Part shown: positions 20,851 to 30,428 of the stretch, in pieces
Layout: every line of letters starts with the position of its first letter
Numbering within the stretch: the first letter of the stretch is position 1
Assembly: GCA_016719535.1 (NCBI GenBank)
Contig: JADJYX010000045.1
Location: 26,497 to 90,496, forward strand
Length of the DNA: 64,000 nt
Source of the DNA: Rubrivivax sp.
GTDB taxonomy: Bacteria; Pseudomonadota; Gammaproteobacteria; Burkholderiales; Burkholderiaceae_C
Reading direction: 5' to 3'
The notes under the pieces: model-generated
Databases searched by the model: none
What the model saw: the letters and a program-made list of their open reading frames with translations, nothing else
Told to the model about the DNA's origin: nothing
Made by a program: the position numbers and the translations under genes

Positions 20851-22935
20851 TCTTCATCCTCCTCGATTCCGGCATTGCCATCCCGCTCAAGGTCGATCCC
20901 TAGAGACATCGCAAGTGAGCGCAGCTGCGCACCTGCGGTTTTGTTGATTGCCGCGCCGGCGAACTCTAGCGCCCGAACCAACTCGGCCCTCAGTAGCGAC
21001 TGTTGCTCCGGCTCGTCTACAAGGTCCAAAGGAGCAACGATTGCGTCGTGGACAACTGCGATGTTCTTGTTTGGGGCCTTGCGCAGGACCCTCCCGCGTC
21101 GTTGGATGAACTGCCGCGGATTCTGAGAAGAGGCCAGTATCAGCGCGTGAGTCACATCCGGAATGTCTACCCCTTCGTCCAGGCAGCGAATCGACACGAT
21201 GACTCCTCCGAACTGGCGGAACCAATCCATCGCAGCCACCCTATCGCCCGTCATCGCGCTGTGATACTCAATCGGATGCACACCAACGCCACGAAGGGCC
21301 TCCATGACATCGCGTAGTTGCTCACTGTCCTCGCAGTACACAAGCCAACGTTGTCCCGGCTCATAGTGTTGCTCAAGGACACGCGCGGCGAGAGAGGGTT
21401 TGGCTTGCGCCTTCTTGGCCAAACGTGAGCGCTGGATCAGCAGTAGCTTTTCGAGTTCACTCACCGGACGAACCTGGGACTTGTCGCTAAGGCGCTTCGC
21501 AGCTTCTCGCTTGATTCGATCGGTGAACTTTCGCCACTCGTCCGCTTCCACTGCACTTAGGTGGACCACGTGCGGGTAATACTCGTACTCAACCAACCTT
21601 CCCGCATTGATCGCATCTTGGAGCGTAATCTTGGGTTCAATCACTGCACCAAATCGGTCGAAGATTCGTGCCGTACCAACTGGATCGCCGTAGCGGTACG
21701 GCGTCGCGCTTAGTCCTAGCGTCGCACCGCTTCTGATTGCCATGGACCGTGAGTTGAACGCACTTCCGATCTGGTGCACTTCGTCAGCCACCAACATGAG
21801 GTGTTCACCGTCATCGACAGCCCTCATGAAATGCGTCGGTTGCGGCGGTCTGCATCGTGGCCAAGACAACTCTCGGGACATCTGACAATCTTCCGGACAT
21901 CGCGTGAAGACGACCTGTGGTTTTCCATGAGTCATGACCCGCGCCTGCCAGCAGCAGAACAACATCCGGCATTTCTCCTCTCACTTCTGCTGCCCACTGC
22001 TCTAACAATAGCTGACTAGGAACGAGAATCAATGCTGGCTGCCCCTGCGACACGTGGCGCTTTATTGCTGTAAGGGCAGTGAACGTCTTTCCGCTTCCGG
22101 TTGCATGCTCAAGTATTCCGCGGCGACCAACTCGTTCCCACGCGTCTATCGCATTGATCTGATGCGGAAGCGGCTTCCGCGTCGAGACAAGTTCCGCGAT
22201 CCTGTCCTTCTCAATGCGATCAAGGTCGGCCAGAGCTATATCCACAAGCCTGCGCCTTTGCGCCTCTGGGAAATTGACGATCTGAAGCCCGTGAGCATCG
22301 CCCTTCCACAGCCGCTCGAAGTGATCGGCATGCTCTGCGACACGTACTGCCTCTGATTGATCCTTCCAGTCGCAGAAGACCTCGATGGACTCGTGGTTGC
22401 CGTCTCGGTGCCACGCGCTCCAAGTTTCGTTGGCTGACCCTAGAAAGCTGACCCGGTGACCTTTTGCGTCCTGGAACACACCCAGCTTCTCGTGGTAAAT
22501 GCCCGCCGCAGTGGAGCGCACTGCTAGCCGTATGTCCAGCGCACCCACCTTCACCAAGGTGGCAAGCACCGCTGCTCTGTACGATGTCGAGTCACTCGAA
22601 AGCATCAAGTCGATGTCCTGCGCGATCGCTCTCGCAACGGCGTCTTCGCGAGTGGCGTAACCGGCGTCTATCGCCTTGGCATCCTCATCGGTAATTGAAG
22701 GCGAGCAGATGAGGCGCATCACCCCCCCGCGCTTGGCAAAGTCAACCAACGCACGCCCGACGATGAGAAAGACGGTCGATCTGAAGTAGCCGACCGCTCT
22801 ACAGTACGCTGTCGCAGCACCTAGGCATGGCCGATAAAAGTCCGTGGCTGGATCTCGCTCGCCAGTTCTGTAGTGGTTGGCCAGATGCAGCGCCGCCAAA
22901 CCCGTGCTGTAGGAGCCTTGCGTTTCTGCGTTCAA
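20847..22935 (-). CDS. PLD-nuclease/SF2 helicase fusion, one frameshift
   Basis: It starts at TTG 22935 behind GGAGAG. Residues about 1-180 form a phospholipase D-type nuclease module with one HKD-like motif (HEKLGVFQDAKGHRVSFLGSANET). A superfamily-2 helicase follows: motif I EHATGSGKTFTAL, motif II VADEVHQIG, motif III GLSATPYRYG, motif VI QFIQRRGRVLRKA. At about 21834 the sequence has one base too many (GCATTTCATG region); removing it joins TAATDAF to MRAVDDGEHLM, giving about 695 aa. PLD-helicase fusions act as ATP-dependent nucleases in restriction-like systems. It is the likely effector of this operon. Confidence 0.88.
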
Positions 22936-23022
22936 GATCGCTCTCCGGTGACTCCGCGGCCTTTCGCCCCAGTTGATCAGCGAGTCAATTAAGAGGCCTT
23001 CGCGGAGCAGCCCACTAGCAAC

Positions 23023-23970
23023 CTAGTCGATCAACGTGTCCTCAAACCGACCACGCGATCCTTCAATGTATTGGGCGCTCATCTCGACTGCTATCCATCT
23101 GCGGCCTAGTGCCTGCGCCGCTGCCCCCGTTGTGTTCGATCCCGCGAACGGATCCAGTACAAGGTCGTTCTTGTCAGTCAGCAGTTGGATCATGAAGCCT
23201 GCCAGTTCCAGTGGCATGCGCGCAGGGTGGGGGTCAAGAAAGTTGTTCCTACAATGCTCAATGTAGGCCGCATCCCACTTCGTGTTAGACAGCTTCAGTA
23301 GGCTTTGAGGTATGCGATCCGCCTCCGAGTCCAGGCTCAGTACGCTCGGCGCAATCGACCCCCCATGGTCGGCCAGGAACCCTGCCTCACTCACGACATG
23401 ACCTGACGGCCTTCTTCCAGGGTTGTAGCCTTGCTTCCTCAACAGATCCTTCATGTGGTTGCTGTATGGCAGGAGGACATTGCGATTGCTTGCCTTGGGC
23501 CGCTCTGTTCTGGACATCCACCATACGTGGGTGAATGAATCCTTAAGCCGGATGCGTTCGACGGTTACCCACTGGGCCGGTCCAGGCAGTCGCGCCGGGT
23601 TGTGCCAGACAAGGTGCTGGCAAAGATGTAACCCACCCGCTTCCTGGAACTCGAGCAGCGTCCTAAGCGGCAGCGTCGACATCGTTGGCGAGCCTGGCTG
23701 CCACGCATTACCCAACTCGATAACCACTGATCCCGTCGGTGAGAGTAGCTGCACTAGCCTCGGGGCCAGATCCCGCATCCAAGACAGGTACTCGTCGCCC
23801 TTCTTGTTGCCGTACCGTTTCTCCTTCACAAGGGGATAAGGGGGCGAGGTGAATATCAGATCGACCTTGCCGGCAATCCGCTTAGCCTCTCGATGGTCCA
23901 AGAACGCCTCGATGCTCGAGCACCACATTGCCCCGAGTCGTGTCCTGTAGCCGATTTCAATATCAGTCAC
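23023..23970 (-). CDS. Beta-class DNA methyltransferase, N4-cytosine type
   Basis: The 315-aa protein starts at GTG 23970. The catalytic motif IV TSPPYPL (about residue 41) precedes the AdoMet motif I DPFAGSNTTGAAAQ (about residue 275), the order of beta-class enzymes. S/T-S-P-P-Y is typical of m4C methylases such as PvuII, whereas most m6A enzymes have D-P-P-Y. It is first in the six-gene operon, 87 bp from the helicase gene, so it probably protects self DNA from the PLD-helicase nuclease. The recognition sequence is not predictable. Confidence 0.88.
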   Translation of the reverse strand: MTDIEIGYRTRLGAMWCSSIEAFLDHREAKRIAGKVDLIFTSPPYPLVKEKRYGNKKGDEYLSWMRDLAPRLVQLLSPTGSVVIELGNAWQPGSPTMSTLPLRTLLEFQEAGGLHLCQHLVWHNPARLPGPAQWVTVERIRLKDSFTHVWWMSRTERPKASNRNVLLPYSNHMKDLLRKQGYNPGRRPSGHVVSEAGFLADHGGSIAPSVLSLDSEADRIPQSLLKLSNTKWDAAYIEHCRNNFLDPHPARMPLELAGFMIQLLTDKNDLVLDPFAGSNTTGAAAQALGRRWIAVEMSAQYIEGSRGRFEDTLID

Positions 23971-24219
23971 CAGCAGTCGTGCTCCCGCCAGGTTGTTCTA
24001 TCAAGCTTATGTCCACAGCACACGTGGCAGCAGACCTATTGTGAGCATAGCGCGTCCCACATGATTCTCCGCGCACGCCCCGTCGGAGGATGCCGCGCTC
24101 GCCCCGCAGCGCCAGCGCATGCAGCGGTCTGGCCAAACCGAGGCGTCCACGGATTGGTTCTTTTCGTGGACGACTTCCGATCGGCTTTGCGAGCGCCTGG
24201 CTCTCTCGGCGCTCTTTGG
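23971..24219. other. Intergenic region upstream of the defence-like operon
   Basis: These 249 bp lie between the methyltransferase start and the 69-aa gene stop. They must hold the operon promoter on the minus strand. I see no convincing -10/-35 pair, operator repeat or small gene. Confidence 0.5.
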
Positions 24220-24429
24220 TCAGTCGTAGGGCTTGATGGTGGACGTTGCCGCCTTACGCTGTAGCTGCACGAGCTTCTGCCGCGACTGCTGCATGTCCAA
24301 CCTCTCCGCGCTCGTGTCGGCCTGGGCCTGTAGCTGTCGTGCCCTGTCCTTGGCCGCCTTCGCGCTCGCCTTCATCCTCTTCACCCGCTGCTCCGCCGCG
24401 TTCGACGGTTGTATCTCCTCAAGTCTCAT
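24220..24429 (-). CDS. 69-aa coiled-coil small protein of the island
   Basis: ATG 24429 follows a strong GGAGG ribosome site at 5 bp. The product is basic, Ala/Gln/Lys-rich and predicted to be one long coiled coil (KAAKDRARQLQAQADTSAER ... QQSRQKLVQLQRKA). No family is recognised. It overlaps the 208-aa gene upstream by 11 bp, so the two are probably co-translated partners. Confidence 0.65.
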   Translation of the reverse strand: MRLEEIQPSNAAEQRVKRMKASAKAAKDRARQLQAQADTSAERLDMQQSRQKLVQLQRKAATSTIKPYD

Positions 24430-25045
24430 GCTGCCTCCGTAGTGCTGTCCTAGTATTTAGCCCAGCACCACGTCCACAGCCTACGGCGTCAACGTGACGC
24501 AGTTCCTCGAAGGTCTCGGCGTCATACCGGTAGCTGCGAGCAACGGAGCGGCATGCTTGCCGTACCTGCTGCAAGCCATGCGCGACCTTGCCGCCCACCT
24601 CCCGAAGCGTGTACTTCGGCAGCGGTGCCGCTAGCACTGCACCTGAAGCTCGCTGCCTTTCGATCAAGGCAGTCACCAACTCGGCTGTTGCCTTGGTGTC
24701 GTCTTGCACGGGCACATCCAGCAGCACGTACCCGGGCCTGACCTCGTACTGTTGGAGGTCGAACACGATTCGCGGCGCCGACATGAACAGGTGCCGCCGG
24801 GGCTCGAACCACTCGCGCCATAGCTCGCTCTGCATGCCTGCCTCAGGCCAACCGTCGAGCGTGCCGAAGTCCTCGTAGATGCCGACGATCTTGTCGAACC
24901 GTGCTTCGAGCTCCGCGCATTTGGCGGCATCGCCCTCGTCCCTTGCCTTGCAGTACAGCGAGTAGTCGATGTTCTGCGTCAGGCACTGATACCAGAGGCT
25001 GACCCACTCTTCGGTCACGGCGCGTACCCCTTCACTTCTTGCCAT
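24419..25045 (-). CDS. 208-aa island protein of unknown function
   Basis: It starts at ATG 25045 (MARSEGVRAVTEEWVSLWYQ). The protein is soluble, with no signal peptide or membrane segment, and rich in Trp and Glu in the first half (GWPEAGMQSELWREWFEPRRH). The middle is beta-rich (RIVFDLQQYEVRPGYVLLDV) and the C-terminus helical. I do not recognise it. The codon pattern and the overlap with the 69-aa gene support a real gene. It lies between the integrase and the defence-like operon, a position typical of island accessory genes. Confidence 0.65.
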   Translation of the reverse strand: MARSEGVRAVTEEWVSLWYQCLTQNIDYSLYCKARDEGDAAKCAELEARFDKIVGIYEDFGTLDGWPEAGMQSELWREWFEPRRHLFMSAPRIVFDLQQYEVRPGYVLLDVPVQDDTKATAELVTALIERQRASGAVLAAPLPKYTLREVGGKVAHGLQQVRQACRSVARSYRYDAETFEELRHVDAVGCGRGAGLNTRTALRRQHET

Positions 25046-25112
25046 CCTGCGCAGCTAAACCCGGCATCGAGTGCGTCGATATCCCACCGATGACGCAAGG
25101 TGGAGCGCACTG

Positions 25113-25436
25113 ATGGAACCGAACATCGACTGGACCGGGATCGTTCACACATGCCGTTCGGCAGTGCCGACATCTCGTCGTCAAGTCAAGAACGCCCTGG
25201 TCCTGGAAGTCAGCAGTGCTTCCATTCGCAATGCAGAAGTCCGAGGCTTCTTCGAGTTGTCCGATGAACCCGTACCCTTCAGCACGTACAGGGACGGGCT
25301 GACCCGCGCAGAGGTCGTCTGTCTGTGGTTCGGACGCAAGCCGCCGACGAGCTGGATGCACGTCACGATCACTGGCAAGTGGAAACTGCACCAACACTAC
25401 AGCGGCCCCGTCGTCGAGAACATCAGCAAGCCGTAG
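25113..25436 (+). CDS. Hypothetical 107-aa protein
   Basis: ATG 25113 has a GGAG ribosome site at 7 bp (ATG 25071 is an in-frame alternative). The codon pattern has G/C-rich third positions, better than the opposite frames. The product (MEPNIDWTGIVHTCRSAVPT ... VENISKP) is small and soluble, without recognised motifs. It is the only plus-strand gene of the island and converges on the integrase, 20 bp away. Confidence 0.45.
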   Translation: MEPNIDWTGIVHTCRSAVPTSRRQVKNALVLEVSSASIRNAEVRGFFELSDEPVPFSTYRDGLTRAEVVCLWFGRKPPTSWMHVTITGKWKLHQHYSGPVVENISKP

Positions 25437-25456
25437 CCCTGCGCGGCCCATCGCTG

Positions 25457-26715
25457 TCAGCCCTTGTACTTCGTAAGCTCATCGGTCATGTCCGGCGTCT
25501 CTACGTGGTCGTAGAAGCGTTGGATCATGTCGGGGCTTGTGCCAGTCGCCTTCGCCAGCCGGTACGCATCGACGCCGTGCCTGATGCGGTGCGAGATGTA
25601 GTAGTGCCGCAGGGAGTAGATGGCTAGCTTCTTGCACTGCGTGTCCGTCTCGACGCCCGCAGCCTTGATCAGGTTGTTGAAACCCTCGCGGAAGTCCTTG
25701 ATGACTTCGCCATCGGTGTCACACCAAACATAGTCGTCGTCGCCAGCGTGGTCCTTCGCTTCGCGGCGCCGACCTTGCACGCTGATCGCCATCGCCGCAA
25801 TGTCGAGGCCAACGGCAATGCGCTTCTTCTTGACCTTGCTATGCGTCGCTTCAACGACGACATGCACTGCCTCCTGCTCGTCGGCCCTTGCGTGTACTTG
25901 ATGTCACGCCAACGCAGATTACGGGCCTCGCCCGGCCGCAGGCCCGTACCGGCCATGAAGAAGACGTAAGCACGCAGCATCTCTCTGTACCGCGTGAGCC
26001 TGGCATCGTGCCCGTGCTTGCCAACGCCTTGGACCCATGACTTGCGCCGCGTGAAGTTCGCCAGAGTGTCGAGCTGCTCGTCCGTGAACGCCGAACGAGC
26101 CTGCTTCTTGTCGACGGTGAACTTGAACGTCAGGGCGTTGCCGTTGTATCGGCCGCGCTCACTTGCCCATCGCAGGAACTGCTTGAAGGCACCGACTTCC
26201 CATTCGATGGTGCGCTGTGACGGACGCTCCTTGGCGTTGCCGTGTACCTTGTCGCCTGCTGCGGCCTTCGCAGCCCAGTAGCCGTGACGCCATGCCTCGT
26301 ACTCTTCGAGGTCTTGCGCCGTCACGTCTTGGATGTTCTTCCGGCCGATGTACTCCTTGAAGTACCGGACGATGGACTTGCGGAACCCTCGCAGCATGTG
26401 CTCCGAGTGCCGCCGCAGCCCCTTCTTCACACCGTCTTCGTACGTCTCGATGAAGGCGTCGATCTCCGCACTGACACTGCCACTCTTGATGGCCTTGTTT
26501 GCCTGCTCTGCGGCCTTGATTTCTGCGTATCGTTGACGAGCCCGGTCGAGTGCAATGCTCTCGTCTGTCGTGCCGAGGCTCTCGGTCACGTACCGCTGGC
26601 CATCGGCCGCACGCTTGTTCTTGATCCTGTATCGGGCGTAGTAAACGTCGCCTTTGACCAAGGGCCTAGTAAAGACGCTTACGTTGCCGTCCGCGATGCG
26701 CTGTACTGCAGACAA
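25457..26715 (-). CDS. int: Tyrosine recombinase (integrase) of the island, one frameshift
   Basis: The best start is TTG 26715; no ATG or GTG lies between it and the upstream stop. An N-terminal arm-binding part and a SAM-like core-binding domain (about residues 70-190) precede the catalytic domain. The catalytic Arg (FFMAGTGLRPGEARNLRW), the Lys region (ATHSKVKKKRIAV), the R-H of YSLRHYYISHR and the nucleophilic Tyr in QRFYDHVET are all present. The frame changes at about 25870-25900 between RWRDIKY and VVVEATHS, giving about 415 aa when joined. It sits 85 bp from the right att core, as expected for the enzyme that integrated the element. Confidence 0.88.
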
Positions 26716-26722
26716 GGGGCTG

Positions 26723-26739
26723 TTGACAAAATGTTTACA
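26723..26739 (+). promoter_or_regulatory. TTGACA-N5-TTTACA, candidate integrase arm site (right end)
   Basis: The pair has the same 11-bp period and orientation as the pairs at 12838-12915. Another TTTACA is at 26770. It lies between the integrase start and the right att core. Confidence 0.45.
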
Positions 26740-26770
26740 CAGCCCAAAGCGTAACGCTAGTGCTTTGTTT

Positions 26771-26830
26771 TTACAGCGGTTTTTGTGTGCAGTTTTTAGT
26801 CCAGAACTGCCAGCGCTTGGTTGCGGTCAT
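26771..26830 (-). pseudogene. Severed 5' end of the 5-oxoprolinase gene
   Basis: ATG 26830 overlaps the racemase stop (ATGA). Ten native codons (MTATKRWQFW) are followed by nine island codons (TKNCTQKPL) and a stop at 26771. The continuation IDRGGTFTD is found at 12784 and below on the minus strand, across the island. This is the strongest evidence for the insertion point. Confidence 0.9.
26800..26812. repeat. att core, right copy
   Basis: TCCAGAACTGCCA, identical to 12785-12797. Confidence 0.85.
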
Positions 26831-27490
26831 CGGAATTCCCAGCGCTCGTGGACGAGCGTCATCAGGTGGTGGACGGGACGCCCGCTCGCGCGCTGCAGCG
26901 CGGCGGCGAAGGGCGGCAGGTTGGTGCATTCGAGCACCAGGTCGGTGACATCGGGCCGGCGCTGCAGCAGCCGCGCGGCGGCGGCCAGCACATCGGCCTC
27001 GGCCTCGTCGCCGTCCAGCCGCGCTTGATTGCCCAGCAGCGTGCGCTGCAGGTGGCAACCGGCGCCAGGCCTTCGATCGGGATATCGGCAGGCGCGCCCG
27101 CGGCAGCAGGTGCGCCGCGCCCAGCGCGGCTGCATCGACGGTGATGACGCCCGGGCGTTCGGATCCGGGCAGCTTCAGCAAGGCCGAAGTCCACACCGGC
27201 ACGGGCAGCGCCGCCTGCAGCTCAGACTGCCAGCGCACCAGGAAGCCGCAGCTGGTGGTGATGGCGGCGGCGCCCTGCGCCACCAGCATGCGCGCGGCGT
27301 CGACGAAGGGCGGCAGCAGCGCCGCGTCGCCCTCACGCACCACGCGCTGCGGCGAGGCGCCGTGCACCACCCGGGCCCGCACCGGCATCGCCCAGCTGGC
27401 CAGATGGCCGGCATCACCCGGCAGCCGCGGAAAGGCCGTGTCGAGCATCAGCAGGCCCAGAAACGGCGGCGGCGCGGGGTGCAGCAGCAT
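26827..27490 (-). CDS. Aspartate/glutamate/hydantoin racemase-family protein, two frameshifts
   Basis: It starts at ATG 27490 (MLLHPAPPPFLGLLMLDT), and about 220 aa are expected. The two cysteine motifs of the Asp/Glu/hydantoin racemase superfamily are present: AAITTSCGFL and LVLECTNLPPF. The frame changes at about 27095 and about 27058, each explicable by one missing base; joined, the text reads ALGAAHLL-AGAPADIPIEGLAPVAT-LQRTLLGNQ. The gene ended with an ATGA overlap with the 5-oxoprolinase start, so racemase and oxoprolinase were one operon, consistent with use of D- and L-5-oxoproline or related compounds. The substrate is inferred from context only. Confidence 0.8.
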
Positions 27491-27607
27491 GGCGGCAAAT
27501 GGGTCGGGGGCTTCGCGGGGCGGCGTCGCTCGGGAAAAGCACCGGGAGGCGATGCGACGGGCGCACCCTATGCTAGCCGGCTTGTCCATGCCCAACCTGG
27601 AGCCCCC

Positions 27608-28580
27608 ATGCGTTGCCTTCGTGCCCTGTCCACCGCCACCCTGACGCTGAGCCTTGCCATCGCCGCGCAGGCCCAGACCAAATGGGACCTGCCGGCGGCC
27701 TACCCGGCCACCAATTTCCATTCCGTCAACCTGCAGCAGTTTGCCGACGATGTCGACAAGGCCACCGGCGGCAAGCTCAAGATCACGGTGCACGCCAATG
27801 CGTCGCTGTTCAAGGCGCCCGAGATCAAGCGCGCGGTGCAAGGCGGCCAGGCGCAGATCGGCGAGATCCTGCTCGTCAATTTCCAGAACGAATGGCAGGT
27901 CTTCGGTGCCGACGGTCTGCCCTTCCTGGCCGACAGCTACGACGAGGCCGCCAAGCTCTACAAGGCTGCAGAAGCCGCTGCTCGAGAAGAAGCTCGGCGA
28001 GCAGGGCATGATGCTGCTGTACGCCGTGCCCTGGCCGCCGCAGGGCATCTACGCCAAGCGCCCGCTCAACTCGGCCGCCGACCTCAAGGGCATGAAGTGG
28101 CGCGCCTACAGCCCGGCCACGGCCCGCATCGCCGAGCTGGTGGGCGCCCAGCCGGTCACCGTGCAGGCGGCCGAGCTGAGCCAGGCCATGGCCACCGGCG
28201 TCGTCGAAAGCTATATGTCCAGCGGCTCCACCGGCGCCGACACCAAGACCTACGAGCACCTGAAGTTCTGGTACGACACCCAGGCCTGGCTGCCCAAGAA
28301 CGCGGTCATCGTCAACAAGGCCGCCTTCAATGCGCTCGACAAGCCGGCGCAGGACGCGCTGCTGAAGGCCGCCGCCGACGCCGAGGTGCGCGGCATCGCC
28401 GCCAGCAAGAAGACCAACACCGAGTCGCTGGACAAGCTCAAGGCCAACGGCATGCAGATCCTGCCGCCCAGCGCGCAGCTCAAGGCCGACATGCGCAAGG
28501 TCGGCGAGACGATGCTGAAGGAATGGCTGGACAAGGCCGGTGCCGACGGCAAGGCCCTGGTCGACGCCTTCCGCAAATAA
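27608..28580 (+). CDS. dctP: TRAP transporter solute-binding protein, DctP family, one frameshift
   Basis: It starts at ATG 27608 with a signal peptide cleaved after AQAQ. The mature protein is a typical DctP/TAXI-like binder of about 300 aa, with QFADDVDKATGGKLKITVHA at the start, a conserved PQGIYAKRPLNS segment and the specificity Arg region MKWRAYSPATARI. One base is missing at about 27965, between KLYKA and LQKPLLEKK. It acts in the periplasm, delivering a carboxylate to the DctQM permease encoded downstream. Divergence from the racemase/5-oxoprolinase genes suggests 5-oxoproline or an amino-acid-like carboxylate. Confidence 0.9.
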
Positions 28581-28593
28581 GCCGCCGCCGGCC

Positions 28594-29106
28594 GTGCGCA
28601 AGCTGCTGGATGCGCTGTACGACGGCGCGGCGGGTCTGGCCGCGCTGTTCATGATCGGCCTGCTGGCGATGGTGCTGCTGTCCATCGTCAGCCGGCTGCT
28701 GCACTTCCATGTGCCCGGCACCGATGCCTATGCCGGCTACCTGATGGCGGCCACCGGTTTCCTGGCGCTGGCGCATACGCTGAAGAAGGGCGAGCACATC
28801 CGCGTCACGCTGCTGCTGTCGGCGCTGAAGGGCAGGCCGCGGCGCGCGCTCGAGATCTGGGCGCTGGCCGCGGCCTCGCTGCTGGCGCTGCTGTCGGCCT
28901 TCTATGCCTGCCGTCTGTCGTGGCAGTCCTACACCTTCAACGACATCTCCACCGGCAACGACGCCACGCCGCTGTGGATCCCGCAGCTGGCGATGGCCGC
29001 GGGCAGCGTGATCCTGGCGGTCGCCTTCGTCGACGAGCTGGTGCTCGAGCTGCGCGGGCAGCGGGCGCAGCCCGACGCCGGCGACGAAGCCCTGCACAAC
29101 GAATAG
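28594..29106 (+). CDS. dctQ: TRAP transporter small permease subunit, DctQ
   Basis: This 170-aa protein has four transmembrane helices and the family features VSRLLHF and HTLKKGEHIRVTLL. The best start is GTG 28594 (VRKLLDALYDG), 13 bp after dctP. Earlier in-frame ATGs lie within dctP. It forms the small membrane subunit that partners DctM. Confidence 0.9.
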   Translation: MRKLLDALYDGAAGLAALFMIGLLAMVLLSIVSRLLHFHVPGTDAYAGYLMAATGFLALAHTLKKGEHIRVTLLLSALKGRPRRALEIWALAAASLLALLSAFYACRLSWQSYTFNDISTGNDATPLWIPQLAMAAGSVILAVAFVDELVLELRGQRAQPDAGDEALHNE

Positions 29107-29126
29107 ACGACACGAACAAGGCCACC

Positions 29127-30428
29127 ATGGGCGACCTCGGCATCACCCTGCTGCTGGTCACGGCGCTGTTCCTGATCCTGGGCAGCGGCGTCTGGATCGG
29201 CCTCACGCTCACCGGCGTGGCCTGGATCGGCATGCAGCTCTTCAGCAGCCGGCCGGCCGGCGACGCCATGGCCGTCACCATCTGGGGCAGCGCCAGCAGC
29301 TGGACGCTGACCGCGCTGCCGCTGTTCGTGTGGATGGGCGAGATCCTCTTCCGCACGCGCCTCAGCCAGGACATGTTCCGCGGCCTGGCGCCGTGGATGC
29401 AGGCCCTGCCCGGGCGGCTGCTGCACGTCAACGTGGTCGGCTGCGCGATCTTCGCCGCGGTGTCGGGCAGCAGCGCCGCCACCTGCGCCACCATCGGCAA
29501 GATGAGCCTGCCCGAGCTCAAGCGCCGCGGCTACCCCGACGGCATCGCGATCGGCTCGCTGGCCGGCGCCGGCACGCTGGGCCTGCTGATCCCGCCGTCG
29601 ATCATCATGATCGTCTACGGCGTCAGCGCCGAGGTCTCGATCGCGCAGCTGTTCATCGCCGGCGTCTTCCCCGGCATCCTGCTGGCGGCGCTGTTCTCGG
29701 GCTACCTGATGGTCTGGGCCTGGCGCCACCCGACGCAGGTGCCGCCGGCCGACCGCGTGATGAGCTTCGGCGAGAAGCTGCGCGAATCGCGCCACCTGAT
29801 CCCGGTGGTGCTGCTGATCGCCGCCGTGCTGGGCAGCATCTACAGCGGCGTCGCCACCGCCACCGAGGCCGCGGCGGTCGGCGTGGTGGGCGCGCTGGCC
29901 ATCTCGGCGGCGCAGGGCTCGCTCAGCTGGCAGACCTTCAAGGACAGCCTGCTGGGCGGCACGCGGCTGTACTGCATGATCGCGCTCATTCTCTCGGGTG
30001 CCGCCTTTCTCACGCTCAGCATGGGCTACATCGGGCTGCCGCGCCACCTGGCGGAGTGGATCGCCACGCTGGGCCTGTCGAAGGTCGAGCTGCTGCTGGC
30101 GCTGATGGTCTTCTACATCGTGCTCGGCTGCTTCCTCGACGGCATCAGCATGGTGGTGCTGACGATGGGCGTGATCCTGCCCACCGTCGTCAAGGCCGGC
30201 ATCGACCCGCTGTGGTTCGGCATCTTCGTCGTGCTGGTGGTCGAGATGGCGCAGATCACGCCGCCGGTGGGCTTCAACCTGTTCGTGCTGCAGGGCATGA
30301 CCAAGCGCGAGATCGGCTGGATCGCGCGCGTGACACTGCCCTTCTTCTGGCTGATGGTGGCGGCGATCGGGCTGATCTACGTCTTTCCGCAGATCGTCTC
30401 CTTCCTGCCGGCGCAGATGAAGACCTGA
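29127..30428 (+). CDS. dctM: TRAP transporter large permease subunit, DctM
   Basis: It starts at ATG 29127; the 433-aa length is typical. It contains about a dozen hydrophobic helices and the conserved DctM segments AAVSGSSAATCATIGKM, GTLGLLIPPSIIMIVYGV and EMAQITPPVGFNLFVLQGM. It is the sodium-driven translocation subunit in the inner membrane. It follows dctQ by 20 bp and ends the operon. Confidence 0.95.
   Translation: MGDLGITLLLVTALFLILGSGVWIGLTLTGVAWIGMQLFSSRPAGDAMAVTIWGSASSWTLTALPLFVWMGEILFRTRLSQDMFRGLAPWMQALPGRLLHVNVVGCAIFAAVSGSSAATCATIGKMSLPELKRRGYPDGIAIGSLAGAGTLGLLIPPSIIMIVYGVSAEVSIAQLFIAGVFPGILLAALFSGYLMVWAWRHPTQVPPADRVMSFGEKLRESRHLIPVVLLIAAVLGSIYSGVATATEAAAVGVVGALAISAAQGSLSWQTFKDSLLGGTRLYCMIALILSGAAFLTLSMGYIGLPRHLAEWIATLGLSKVELLLALMVFYIVLGCFLDGISMVVLTMGVILPTVVKAGIDPLWFGIFVVLVVEMAQITPPVGFNLFVLQGMTKREIGWIARVTLPFFWLMVAAIGLIYVFPQIVSFLPAQMKT

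Noticed and set aside
25032..25451. Minus-strand open frame opposite the 107-aa gene
   Set aside because: The plus-strand frame has a ribosome site and better codon structure; the minus frame shows none.
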